The notes beneath the pieces are model-generated. The model saw nothing but the letters and a program-made list of their open reading frames with translations, did no database searches and was not told the DNA's origin. The position numbers were made by a program, and so were the translations under genes. From a virus, in IMG/VR virus record IMGVR_UViG_3300002144_000153, positions 1-27,773 of that record: 27,773 nt of DNA; one strand, given 5' to 3'. Positions 15,601 to 24,739 of this stretch are shown piece after piece (position 1 is the first letter of the stretch; the number at the start of each line of letters is the position of its first letter).

Positions 15601-18600
15601 GACTACGCAAAACAACTGATAATCTTATTCAAGCTAACTCTGCACCAGCAGCAGTTGATGCATATAAGTCATTCAATACAATTATTAATGCTCTTAATAA
15701 TTCTGGTACAAAGTATACACCAACTAAAGCAACATACGATGCAGCAACTGGCCGCATGGTTATTACAATCGGTACTCACGATTTAACAGTTGGCAGATAT
15801 GTAAATCTTGCAAAAGAAAGCTTTACATTCAAGTGTTCTAGCGATAATTATAAGACTGAAATCAGTCATCCTAGAGTTTCAGAAAAAGCTTACCTTGCAG
15901 CACTACCTATTATAGAAGTATCTGCAAAAACTATCACTGTAAATCCAGGATTAACTGCTGCAAACTATGAACACGTATTTGTAAGTGCTTTAGATAACGC
16001 AGTATCAGTAATCGGAGAACAAATTACATTCTCAGACAATGCTAACATTGCAGTAACTAAGCGTAATGCTCGTAAGCAACTTCAAGTTAACAGAGAGTTC
16101 ATACAAGACTACATGATGTGCTGGGTAGATGACGAATTCTACTTCTACGATAGTAAGAAATGCCACAGAGATACAGAGCAGTATATATTGCCAGCAGTCC
16201 AAAGAGACTTAATGCTTGGTACCAACTATAACTCGATCCAAACTGGCGCGGCATATCGTACTAAGTCTGGTGAAGTTAGTGTTACTGATCAATTAATTCA
16301 AACAGTTGGTTCTATCAACTACTTGAAATCAGAAACTGCTGCATTGCTTACAAATACAATCGCCGAAGACAGAGCTAATCAAGCTTTTGATGAAATGACT
16401 AGATTGCTTAATAATAACGGCAAGAAGTATACTCCAACAAATGCTGTATATAGTCCTGCTTCAGGAACTACTGTAATTACAATTGGTTCACACGACTTTA
16501 ATATTGGTGACAGTATTTACTTAGAGCCTAACAGCTTAACATTTACTTGTGCGCTTGATAGCAATGCTACTGAGCACACATATCCAACAACTACATTCAT
16601 AAAATATACTCCAACTGGTGCTACATACGATCCAGCAACTGGAGAGTTTAGCGCAACAATCGGTGCAAATGCTCTTAAAGCTGGCGATCTTGTAGAGTTC
16701 AAGCCGAGCAGCATTGTGTTTACTTGCACTATGGATAACAATGTAACAAATCATCCTGCTCCTGAATCACATCACCCATTCTACAAGAAACAAATCGTAA
16801 TTGATAGAGTTGAAGGTACTACCATTTATATGAATGTTGGGGGAGTCACAAATGGTGGCGGAGTTCATACCTTTGTATCAGCCGCAACTAATGCTATCAA
16901 CGCAGAGAAAAGACATCCTGCTTATAAAAAGCCAGTTGTAATTTCTGACAGAGATGCTACAACAATCACTATTAACGTCGGCGAGTCAAGCGACACATCA
17001 GTACATACCTTTGTATCTGCAACAGCAAACGCGGTTCGTGAAGCTGATATGTGGGAAGGTAAGTTTACTCCACAAACTGCCACATACGATCCAGTATCAG
17101 GCGACATGGTATTAACCATCGGTTCACATGATTTACCAGTTGGAAAATGGATTCAAATTGCACCAGAGTCAATGATCTTTAGTTGCGATGTTGGTGGCGT
17201 AACAGGCACAGATGCTGCTCCATTATACGACCATCCTGCTTATAAAGAGCCAGTAAGAGTTAAAGCAGCTACTGCCGATACTATTACGGTCAACGTTGGT
17301 AACGCAAATGGACATGCTAACAACCACACATTCGTAAGTGCTGAAGTTGATTGTATCGATGCTAACGCTCTTTACTTCGCTGATCCTGCTAAAGTATTAA
17401 AATCATTTACTCCTACTGATGCTACATACGATCCAGTAACTGGTGTATTCGTAGTAACTATTGCAGGCCACGGTCTTACTACTGACGATCATATCGAATT
17501 ACAACCACAAAGCTTCGTATTTAGTTGTGCAGCAAACGGTGGTGGTAATGATTTCTCTCCACGTATTGGCGATTATGCATACAAGTTACCGCTTAAGATT
17601 GATTCTGTAACAACAGACACAATTACAGTTAACTGTGGTTCTGCTGGAACAAATACAGATGTGCATACTTTTGTAAGTGCTGACGAAGGCGCGGTTGTTA
17701 AGGTTAGTTCTACAACTCAAGGTGTATATGCTAGCAGAATTCTTCAGAAGAACAAAGCATATCTTCAAGCAGAAGTTACAGCTTGGCTAGATAATAACTA
17801 CTACACATACAGCAAAGCCAAATGTGAACGCGATACTGGTATTATCTTAAATGCCGTAGCAAGAGACGTTGTAACAGGTTCTAATGTTAACGCAATTTAC
17901 ACCGGCAAAGGTTACCGCATTGGTACTGTTGGTGCAAACAACTTAGTTAATACTCAACTTGTTCAAACAACTGGTGCTATTACTTGGTTAAAAGGTAAAA
18001 TCAATACTGACGTAATCGCAAATGCTACTTCAATCTCACGATCTGACGCTGCATTCGATGAAATTATCGACATTATGACTAACGGTAATGCTAACGCTGA
18101 TGAATTATACTTTGGTGAGGAAGCGGTTTCACCTGCTCACCGTATGGCTCGGGGTGCATTACAAGCTAACAGAACGTTTATCCAAAAAGAAATAGTTGCA
18201 TGGATTACAGCAAATTATCCTACCTTCACATATAACACTGTTGCTTGTGAAAGAGATATGGGTATCTTTGTTGATCTAGCTTCATGGGATATTCAACATG
18301 GTTCAAACGCTGCTACTGCTTCAAACGCGAAACTATATTTTGAAAATGCTATTCCAGTATTATCTGATAATGAAGTTGTTCCAACAAGTGAAGCTTACTT
18401 CTTTGCTGCAGACCTAATTGGCAAAATCGTTAGAAACGAAGTTGTAACCGCGTTGAATGTAACAAATACTCAAACAATCGTTGAGACAACAACATTCACA
18501 CCAACAGATGCTACATACGATCCAGCAACTGGTGACTTCGTAATGACAATCGCTGGTCACGGAATGAAATTAAATGATCGTGTTACTTTAGATCCTAACT

Positions 18601-21600
18601 CGTTCGCATTCACTTGTGCTATGGATGGCGACAACGCTTCTAAAACTTATCCAAGAGGCGGCATTGATCAATTTGCAAATAAAACATACTCTATTAAAGC
18701 AAAAACAACAAACACAGTTACTTTAGATGCTGGCGCGTCTGGTCCTAACAAATACTTTACTCCATCAGCAGCAGATTATAATGCATCAACTGGTGATATG
18801 GTAGTAACTGTTGGGCAGCACGGTCTAGGAGTTGGAAGAAACGTTGTATTAGAAAACAACTCGTTCACATTTACTTGTGATCAAGATGCTAACGTAACTC
18901 AACATACATATCCTCGTGCAGGTTCAGATCCATATGCCGGAGCATCAATTACAATTACTGCAGTTGGTTCAACAGGTCATACACCAACTAACACTGACTA
19001 CAATCCAACAACTGGTGATACTGTTCTTACAGTTGCTAGTCACGGATTTAGCAATGGCGATTACGTCTTACTAGAAGATAGCTCACTAACATATACATGT
19101 GTACTTGACGGTAACAGAGTTTCAAAATCTTATCCAAGAGCTGGAAGTGATTATGCTTCGGGTCGTTGGTTACAGGTTTCTGATGTTACAACAAATACGT
19201 TTAAAGTTAATGTAGGTCCTTCATCATATAGAGGCGCGCATACATTCATCTCAGCAACTACTAATGCTGTTAAACGTCAAGACGGAACCTTTACAATTAA
19301 TGTAGGAGATGCAGGCACTGCGTCTGGTTCGGTACACACATTTGTGTCAGCAACTACTGATGCTATTAAGCATGAACCACAATCACTACACACTTTTGTA
19401 AGTGTTGCGGCTGACGCGGTTAAAGTTGCTAATATGGCTGAAGCTTATACACCAGCTGGTATTGATTATAATCATATCACTGGTGTGATGGTAATGACAT
19501 TAGGTTCACACGCTTTAACTGAAAATGATTATGTAATCTTCGATGAAAACGCGATTACACTTAGCTGCGCAAGCAATGGCGGTGGCAACTTATCTCACCC
19601 AAGGCCAACAGATCCAATCTTTAATAAGCCAGTTAGAGTTGACGCAACTACAGCAACTACTATTACATTACAAGTCGGCCCAGCAAAGATTGACGCAGTA
19701 CATACATTTGTGTCAGCCACAGCAAACGGTGTAAGAAGATCTATCAAGCCAAGCGTTGCTGCTGAAGTTGAAAAGTTATTCTACGATCTTGGAGATACTA
19801 TCCGTAAAAACGATGGTACAATTGCAGCAATTTCTGAGCCAAGAATCGAGTCATTAACCTCGGCTTATGCACCAGCTATTATTGCAGATTACAAAGCTAT
19901 AAATGGTCAAGCTCCTAAGTATCAAACAGAAATCATTAAGTATATCAGTGAAACATATAACGGTCTAGGCTACGATGAAGCTAAATGTCCAAGAGATGTT
20001 GGCTATATTGTTGATGCAATCTCAGAAGACTTAGAGTACGGCGGAGATGTTGCAACAGTACATTCTGCAAATTACTATTACAATGGTGCAATGAGTGTTC
20101 TTGAGCCATATTCAATGTTACCTACTAAATTAGCGTTCAATCATATCGCTGATGTAGTCGAAAAAGTTGTTAAGAACGTGGTAAACGAACCAATCTTTGG
20201 TGATCGCTTTACTCCAACTAACGCAACCTACGATACAGCAACAGGAATATTAGTAGCAACAATTGGTACTCACACATTAACAACTGATGATTACATTTGG
20301 TTTACTCCAGATGCGATTACTTTCAGCTGTGATACAGGTTCTGGACCTACCAACCACGCCTCACCAGAAGCACACCATCGCTTCTATAATAAGGCATGCC
20401 CAGTCATTGGGGTTACATCAACAACTATTACATTGTGGGTAGGCGGCTTCGCTGGTGGCACTGCGCATACGTTTGTAAGCGCATTGACTGATGGATTTAG
20501 CCAGATCAATGGTAACCTTGTATATCAAAATGTTGCACTACCTGCTGCTGATGCAGCCACAGGTACTGAAGCTAAGAGACTTACAAACGTAATTGCTGAA
20601 GTTGTAGATGATAGATTAGTAATTCCAGGTTACACTGGTTCACTTGATATTTCAGTCGGTCAACAAACCCCGTATCCGTTACCAATAGCGAATCCTCTTA
20701 CAGCTCCTCTTATGGAACCAAGCAGAACATATGCTCGTAAATCATTACAGTGGAATCGCGAATTTATTCAAGAAGAAGTTGTCCGGTTTGTTAAAGATAA
20801 CAACTACACTTATGATGAAGCTAAGTGTGCCCGCGATGTTGGGTTCATTATCGATGCAATTGCAAGAGATGTTCAGACTGGTTCTGATTATCCTTCACAA
20901 TACTATGGCCGCGCTTATAGAGTAGGTACTGCTCTTGCTAATAATGTTATTACTGAGCAATTAGCAGAAACAGTAGAAGCTATCGAATATGTTCAAGCTG
21001 ATATATTAGCAAGACTGACCGGTACTGCATTAACTAGAGCAACAGCAGCATTTACTAATGTTATTAATATCATGAAAAACGGTACTGCAGGTATTACTTA
21101 CAACTTTGGTGCTGCAAACGTAGGTAGCTCAGATAGTTCTGCTACAACAGGTTTGATCTTGAATCAAGCATTCTTGCAAGAAGAAGCTATTAAATGGATC
21201 GCGGTCAACCACGGTTCATTGGTGTATGATGAAGCTAAATGCAGAAGAGATGTTGGATTCTTGATTGAAGCGGTTGCTTTCGATATTAGACATGGTTCTA
21301 ATGTTGGTGTACGCGACTTTGCTAAATTATACTTCGAAAACGGGATCAACGTTGGATTACCTCTAGCACAAAGAGCACCAACTGCTGAACTGTATGCTCA
21401 CTTAGGTGTAGTAGCAGAAAAAGTTGTTCTTAAGCAAGCAGTTACTCCTTCAACTGGAAACGTAGTAGCTCAGGTAACCTCTGGATTCGGTAACGTAGTT
21501 GGATCATCTGGTGTTGAGGTTGAAGCCTTAATCACGATAGTTAAAGATATTATTGCCGAAGATTCATTAATCAATCTTCCACAAGCGCGTGAAGCAGCAG

Positions 21601-24317
21601 TAACTGATGGAGCTGCAACTGGTTATGATCAAGAGGCTTCAGTTGCCATTATCCTCGGTCGTAAAGATGCACTTGGCGGAGCAGTTGTTCAATACTTAAG
21701 TGATAACTTTGCCTTCTTGCAATACAGCGAAGAGAGATGTCGTAGAGATACAGGATATATTGTGGACGCGATTTCACACGATATCCAATACGGCGGTAAT
21801 TCTGCAATGCACGCAACTGCTGAGCTTTACTTTAAGAACGCAGTAAATATCTTGCCAATTGACCAACGTCAAGCAACAAGAGAAGCATTCGAATATATGG
21901 GCAAAGTTGTTCAACATGTTATTCGCAACGAAGCAGTACCACGTAAAGTTGGCAAGCAATTCAGTCCATCAACTGCGTCGTACGATCCTGATACAGGAAT
22001 CTTTACTGCTACTCTTGGTTCTGGTCATAATCTTAATGTTGGCGATTATGTGCAAATTGCTCCTAATAGCATAGTATTTACATGTTCTTTAGATGGTGAT
22101 GTTGCATTGCACCCAAGCCCACAGGCAAACGACCCGTACTACAATGCTCCAAACATTATTACTGCAAGATCTGCAACAACTATTACATTACAAGTTGGTA
22201 AAGTTCCTTACGGTAGAGGTGGTGGTGCGCATACATTCGTAAGTGCGTCGGTAAATGCTATTTCGCACATCATTGGTAACCCAGTGAAACAAGAAATGCC
22301 AACTCTAGCAGCTAGAAGAACAATCGCTGCTGAAGCTATGAACCTTACATTAATGTTAGCCAAGGTTGCTGATGATAATAATCCTGGCGCAATCCCAGCT
22401 AGAGTCGAGCCATTCATTAATTGGATCGATGCTGATATGCTTGCAGAAAAGCATGTTATCGATAATGCTACTGTTCAAATGGCAACTAATCTTCAGACAT
22501 ACATCTACAATACTTACAACGGTATTAGTTACTCTAGAGAAAAATGCCGTAGAGATGTTGGCACAATGATCGATGCTATCTCACACGATGTTAACTACTC
22601 AACAAACTATGCAACAATTAGAACTGCTGAACTTTACTTTGTAAATGCTATATCAATCTTACCAGCAGATCAAAGACAACAAACTGCTAAGTTCTATACT
22701 GAAATGGCTAACACAATTGGTGATGTTGTAGTCGGTAACACCGTTAACACAACAATCTTAGGCCACTCTTCAGCATCGCAAGATTCAACAACTTACTCAG
22801 CTGCTACATCAGTAGAGCAAGAAGAAGTCAAGGATCTAGTAAGAATTGTAGAAGACGCAATCAGAAGAGATAGCATCGATGCTATCCCATCTATTGTTGA
22901 ACCTAATACTTCTTGGGTTGAAGCTAGCAGAGTTTGGGCAGGTCAAGCAATCGATGATAACCTTAGTAAATTGTCTGATGACATTACTCAATTCTTGAAA
23001 GATACATTTACAATTATTGATTACTCTAAAGCAAAATGTCGTAGAGATGCTGGTTATATTCTAGACGCGATGTCTTGGGATCTTAATTATGGCGGCAACT
23101 TAGCGACAAGATGGAATGCAAACTTCTACTTCTGGAATAACGAATTAAGAGTTCCTGAGGATACAAGAGTTGCAACTGCTCAAGCATATCGCCAACTTGG
23201 TAAGATCGTAAGTCAAGTAGTTTTGGGTGAGTATCCTGGTCAGACAATTAGAACTGAGCTCGGTACTGAAGTACAATCTACTCAAGCTGACGAATTAGGA
23301 ATGATCTTCTACAATGCATTGTTCTATAATAACGTTAACAAGCTTGGACAAACTAAATTACCAAACTTTGCTTGGGAAACTAATAGAACGTTCAAATTCG
23401 CTAAAGATATTCTTACTAATAATAAGATTAGAATCCAGCGCGAAGTTCAACGATTCATTACTTCTGAATACAAGTTTATCGATCTACCAAAAACTTATCG
23501 TGACGGAGGCAACTTCCTTAAACTTATCCAGAACGACTTCAGGTTTGAAGATCCAGTATTGGGTCCAATAGGTGGTGATAGAGCTTCAAGATCTTTTGTT
23601 GGCGCATTGTTTAATATTAATGCACAACACGTCTTCCCAGTATTTAATCCACCAGCAACATTTACTAACTGGCGCAAACTGAGATTCAAAGGTACGCTAG
23701 CTAATGCAACAATACGTGATGCACTAACGGCAGTTGCTAATCATGGTGTTAAACGTTGGGACGCATACATTATCCCAACTAACAATACTACAAATCGTTA
23801 TATTGGTGATATTACATATTGGACAGGTACAGTATGGACTGCTCCAGGCGCAGTTGGGGCTAATAATACTGATTTACTTGACGCGTTCATTGGGGCTTGG
23901 ACGCAGATGAAAACTTATATAAATAACAATATCGCTACAGATCAACCGCAAAGAGATATGGTAACCGAATTGATTGATAACGTAATTATAGATAGTGTTA
24001 TTAGACCAGACTTCTTGGTCTTTGGGTCACTAGTTGAATCCATTGCTCACCAGTTTAACGGAGCTTCAGCAGGTGTTAACAGAAACGCCTTGCCACTTAA
24101 CTTCAGAAACGTCGGTGCAGCAATTGGTGCTAATGCTTCAGTACTATCAGAAAACGGCGGCCGCATCAGATGGTCTGGGTCAGACGAATTAAACAACCAG
24201 TATTTCGCGCGCGGTCTTAAGATTAATGGTAGAACAGGTCGAATTGAAGGTCGGCCGTTCACATCATCAGTAAGAAAACTTGCAAGAAGAGCATCTAACT
24301 CAAGGGCATCTCTATAA
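12627..24317 (+). CDS. Giant repeat-built virion fibre-like protein (3896 aa)
   Basis: Domains in order: N-terminal module ISELGTIKGANTRSEDLFVIVN and GDDGTKNITRKELV (1-45), known to me from marine T4-like phage fibres; a solenoid-like region (about 50-345) with F(S/A)NG at residues 195, 215, 235, 260 and 280; a right-handed beta-helix (pectin-lyase-like) domain (about 401-750) starting VHVASDGNDDYPGT...P.RTLKRAEQL; then about 2800 residues of two interleaved repeat families. Family A (FTPT.ATYDP.TG ... FTC..D ... HTFVSA, beta) has 11 heads; family B (AKC.RD.G.I.DAI..D...G.N, helical) has 11 clear copies plus a degenerate YRDGG copy near 3625. The C-terminus (about 3640-3896; RIRWSGSDELNNQYFARGLKINGRTGRIEGRPF, ending RRASNSRASL) matches a conserved end of marine phage proteins. 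No signal peptide is seen. It is probably a long fibre or whisker; pectin-lyase folds can bind or cut sugars, but no catalytic residues are identified. TAATG couples it to the next gene. Confidence 0.85.
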   Translation: MSKISELGTIKGANTRSEDLFVIVNLIQGDDGTKNITRKELVAAIQYEIFDRITITGGNISGVRIFNSTIEDNIMNRNTFNDGTIDSSSIIASDITGGTMKDTAVSNVSILTSDFTNGTGNNNVFTNTIVDFGALNNSTGNNDVFTNSTIDDSFYNRVTIEGGTANNLILTNITIDELILEDALISNSVIITTDFSNGSISDSTVANVAISDSSFANGNIRDTDLDNVNITNSRFSNGEIWDTILSNNTIITTVITDSTFSNGAISDSTANNITITNSDFSNGTGTDNTFTNPILENAILTGAMNSVIATNISIGSSTSEDLIQQRSSIKNSDISESVIANSTINESELVDFDMNLTKVFEPMLDEDSYFALKNVKTGDTEKMTYRQLYDEFSKKTEKSLKVHVASDGNDDYPGTILQPVRTLKRAEQLALQKAGGSYDRNDINNAVHISVGPGTYYVDEPIVLPDDCSMTSTAGQYATVIQKLPGYEKTNGVLVGSGNYVQGFGYMNFEVDNFDQPEGGFAIAYRPGALLRRSPYIRDSTQLSNFNRLDVEPPLNPFNTKGTILDLGQEFYLVAGHSPQSQFEVDDEVTFSSGATGYVSYVLDIDSARQIYIRNLKGNVEIGDILYAQRGGTGTIESIGIDDFPNRLVGRGGGCLLADRAVLDTDSLYTYVLCFGFTPRTQNGTGYVAKNGAGVNGIGSLSIFTRQAFFALDGGQMTLNNSGSQFGDISMRARGSTVIIRPANATQVELIADNTFADTLEASKDLIIDNMVDYLTANTTTGFNGAPGLGYQGYNADKCFRDSGLIVDSASYDVATDGNYWGRLNGITYRSPISYIVVNDQMTETVGSINHIKGEINHIFAQEQNAEVLTRLDRSLDQTLNILQNGEAAADPIIFADTGDQDAVAAREVVQDNRSMIIDEFVSWIDNNEEFYAYDSVKCERDIQEYILPATKFDMMLDTNYNAVTTGLAYYVNTARTTLENQRNETVASFERLRKTTDNLIQANSAPAAVDAYKSFNTIINALNNSGTKYTPTKATYDAATGRMVITIGTHDLTVGRYVNLAKESFTFKCSSDNYKTEISHPRVSEKAYLAALPIIEVSAKTITVNPGLTAANYEHVFVSALDNAVSVIGEQITFSDNANIAVTKRNARKQLQVNREFIQDYMMCWVDDEFYFYDSKKCHRDTEQYILPAVQRDLMLGTNYNSIQTGAAYRTKSGEVSVTDQLIQTVGSINYLKSETAALLTNTIAEDRANQAFDEMTRLLNNNGKKYTPTNAVYSPASGTTVITIGSHDFNIGDSIYLEPNSLTFTCALDSNATEHTYPTTTFIKYTPTGATYDPATGEFSATIGANALKAGDLVEFKPSSIVFTCTMDNNVTNHPAPESHHPFYKKQIVIDRVEGTTIYMNVGGVTNGGGVHTFVSAATNAINAEKRHPAYKKPVVISDRDATTITINVGESSDTSVHTFVSATANAVREADMWEGKFTPQTATYDPVSGDMVLTIGSHDLPVGKWIQIAPESMIFSCDVGGVTGTDAAPLYDHPAYKEPVRVKAATADTITVNVGNANGHANNHTFVSAEVDCIDANALYFADPAKVLKSFTPTDATYDPVTGVFVVTIAGHGLTTDDHIELQPQSFVFSCAANGGGNDFSPRIGDYAYKLPLKIDSVTTDTITVNCGSAGTNTDVHTFVSADEGAVVKVSSTTQGVYASRILQKNKAYLQAEVTAWLDNNYYTYSKAKCERDTGIILNAVARDVVTGSNVNAIYTGKGYRIGTVGANNLVNTQLVQTTGAITWLKGKINTDVIANATSISRSDAAFDEIIDIMTNGNANADELYFGEEAVSPAHRMARGALQANRTFIQKEIVAWITANYPTFTYNTVACERDMGIFVDLASWDIQHGSNAATASNAKLYFENAIPVLSDNEVVPTSEAYFFAADLIGKIVRNEVVTALNVTNTQTIVETTTFTPTDATYDPATGDFVMTIAGHGMKLNDRVTLDPNSFAFTCAMDGDNASKTYPRGGIDQFANKTYSIKAKTTNTVTLDAGASGPNKYFTPSAADYNASTGDMVVTVGQHGLGVGRNVVLENNSFTFTCDQDANVTQHTYPRAGSDPYAGASITITAVGSTGHTPTNTDYNPTTGDTVLTVASHGFSNGDYVLLEDSSLTYTCVLDGNRVSKSYPRAGSDYASGRWLQVSDVTTNTFKVNVGPSSYRGAHTFISATTNAVKRQDGTFTINVGDAGTASGSVHTFVSATTDAIKHEPQSLHTFVSVAADAVKVANMAEAYTPAGIDYNHITGVMVMTLGSHALTENDYVIFDENAITLSCASNGGGNLSHPRPTDPIFNKPVRVDATTATTITLQVGPAKIDAVHTFVSATANGVRRSIKPSVAAEVEKLFYDLGDTIRKNDGTIAAISEPRIESLTSAYAPAIIADYKAINGQAPKYQTEIIKYISETYNGLGYDEAKCPRDVGYIVDAISEDLEYGGDVATVHSANYYYNGAMSVLEPYSMLPTKLAFNHIADVVEKVVKNVVNEPIFGDRFTPTNATYDTATGILVATIGTHTLTTDDYIWFTPDAITFSCDTGSGPTNHASPEAHHRFYNKACPVIGVTSTTITLWVGGFAGGTAHTFVSALTDGFSQINGNLVYQNVALPAADAATGTEAKRLTNVIAEVVDDRLVIPGYTGSLDISVGQQTPYPLPIANPLTAPLMEPSRTYARKSLQWNREFIQEEVVRFVKDNNYTYDEAKCARDVGFIIDAIARDVQTGSDYPSQYYGRAYRVGTALANNVITEQLAETVEAIEYVQADILARLTGTALTRATAAFTNVINIMKNGTAGITYNFGAANVGSSDSSATTGLILNQAFLQEEAIKWIAVNHGSLVYDEAKCRRDVGFLIEAVAFDIRHGSNVGVRDFAKLYFENGINVGLPLAQRAPTAELYAHLGVVAEKVVLKQAVTPSTGNVVAQVTSGFGNVVGSSGVEVEALITIVKDIIAEDSLINLPQAREAAVTDGAATGYDQEASVAIILGRKDALGGAVVQYLSDNFAFLQYSEERCRRDTGYIVDAISHDIQYGGNSAMHATAELYFKNAVNILPIDQRQATREAFEYMGKVVQHVIRNEAVPRKVGKQFSPSTASYDPDTGIFTATLGSGHNLNVGDYVQIAPNSIVFTCSLDGDVALHPSPQANDPYYNAPNIITARSATTITLQVGKVPYGRGGGAHTFVSASVNAISHIIGNPVKQEMPTLAARRTIAAEAMNLTLMLAKVADDNNPGAIPARVEPFINWIDADMLAEKHVIDNATVQMATNLQTYIYNTYNGISYSREKCRRDVGTMIDAISHDVNYSTNYATIRTAELYFVNAISILPADQRQQTAKFYTEMANTIGDVVVGNTVNTTILGHSSASQDSTTYSAATSVEQEEVKDLVRIVEDAIRRDSIDAIPSIVEPNTSWVEASRVWAGQAIDDNLSKLSDDITQFLKDTFTIIDYSKAKCRRDAGYILDAMSWDLNYGGNLATRWNANFYFWNNELRVPEDTRVATAQAYRQLGKIVSQVVLGEYPGQTIRTELGTEVQSTQADELGMIFYNALFYNNVNKLGQTKLPNFAWETNRTFKFAKDILTNNKIRIQREVQRFITSEYKFIDLPKTYRDGGNFLKLIQNDFRFEDPVLGPIGGDRASRSFVGALFNINAQHVFPVFNPPATFTNWRKLRFKGTLANATIRDALTAVANHGVKRWDAYIIPTNNTTNRYIGDITYWTGTVWTAPGAVGANNTDLLDAFIGAWTQMKTYINNNIATDQPQRDMVTELIDNVIIDSVIRPDFLVFGSLVESIAHQFNGASAGVNRNALPLNFRNVGAAIGANASVLSENGGRIRWSGSDELNNQYFARGLKINGRTGRIEGRPFTSSVRKLARRASNSRASL
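13209..13530 (+). repeat. Solenoid-type repeats of about 20 residues in giant protein
   Basis: In the giant protein, F(S/A)NG recurs at residues 195, 215, 235, 260 and 280, each followed by patterns such as I.DST..N..I..S. Weaker FTNG/TFNDG versions lie upstream (about 70-155). Spacing of 20 residues, with one of 25, and alternating small, Asn and aliphatic residues suggest rungs of a beta-solenoid related in style to pentapeptide-repeat folds. The fold is inferred. Confidence 0.7.
14896..23300 (+). repeat. Family B helical repeats (KC.RD.G.I.DA), 11 copies plus one degenerate
   Basis: The conserved Cys of C.RD lies at residues 799, 939, 1179, 1733, 1874, 2454, 2734, 2872, 3038, 3307 and 3471 of the giant protein. 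A full unit reads L..N..FI.EE...W...N...Y.Y...KC.RD.G.I.DA...D...G.N. Two sub-types follow the core: one continues G..YR.GT...N.V..QL.QT.GAI (around 1733 and 2734), the other A.LYF.NA...LP.DQR..T...F..M...V..VV (around 2872, 3038, 3307, 3471). A twelfth site reads YRDGGNFL and lacks the Cys. The units look alpha-helical. Confidence 0.85.
15711..22270 (+). repeat. Family A beta repeats (FTPT..YDP.TG ... HTFVSA), 11 heads
   Basis: Heads start near residues 1029, 1267, 1326, 1479, 1593, 1957, 2044, 2118, 2274, 2528 and 3112 of the giant protein. A full unit of about 95-115 residues reads FTPT.ATYDP.TG..V.TIGSH.L..GD.V.L.P.S.TFTC..D.N...H..P....Y.KP..I....TTTITVNVG......HTFVSA. Copies at 1267, 1957 and 2044 lack the HTFVSA tail and run straight into the next head, while extra tails without heads follow the copies at 1326 and 2118. 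Each head keeps one F(T/S/K)C cysteine except the diverged LSC copy. Confidence 0.88.
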
Positions 24318-24739
24318 TGACAATTACAACAATAGTAACATCTCAGGCGCCAGATGCTAAACCAGTCGCCAAGTCTTTTACCTTGACGACTAACTGGCAA
24401 ACGATGATTGAAGTACCAAACTATGAAGTACCGGAGCTTGTTTTCGGTGGTTCAACAACAGTAGAACCAGGAGTAGGCGAAGTTATTTCGCCTCTCATCT
24501 TATGTAACTTTACGGCTAACACCGTTGCTGTTGATGTAAGAACCCACAGGGAAGACGTTAACGCAGAATTTTGGATTATTAGAAATCTTCAAATTCCGGC
24601 TTATGACACAATTCCTTTACCGCTTAACGGTCAATTCTTTAAATCTGGTGATTTACTAGAAATTAAATGTGATACGAACTTAGCAGTAGATGCATCATTG
24701 TCCTTTACACTGGGTCAGTCTGAAGAGGATGATGTATAA
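24317..24739 (+). CDS. Small beta-rich virion structural protein (140 aa)
   Basis: A 140-aa product with alternating hydrophobic strands (SFTLTTNWQTMIEVPNY, ISPLILCNFTANTVAVDVRT, FWIIRNLQIPAYDTIPLPL, QFFKSGDLLEIKCDTN, DASLSFTLGQ) and an acidic end (SEEDDV). Small proteins of this kind (LI.CN....V.VDV, a R.L.IP....... segment, D.L......) follow the giant fibre gene in marine T4-like phages that I remember, and are usually annotated only as structural. The strand pattern suggests a beta-sandwich, perhaps a fibre collar or joint between its two fibre neighbours. It overlaps both neighbours by TAATG, with AAGGG at 24302-24306 as ribosome site, so it is probably translated in step with them. The precise role is unknown. 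Confidence 0.72.
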   Translation: MTITTIVTSQAPDAKPVAKSFTLTTNWQTMIEVPNYEVPELVFGGSTTVEPGVGEVISPLILCNFTANTVAVDVRTHREDVNAEFWIIRNLQIPAYDTIPLPLNGQFFKSGDLLEIKCDTNLAVDASLSFTLGQSEEDDV

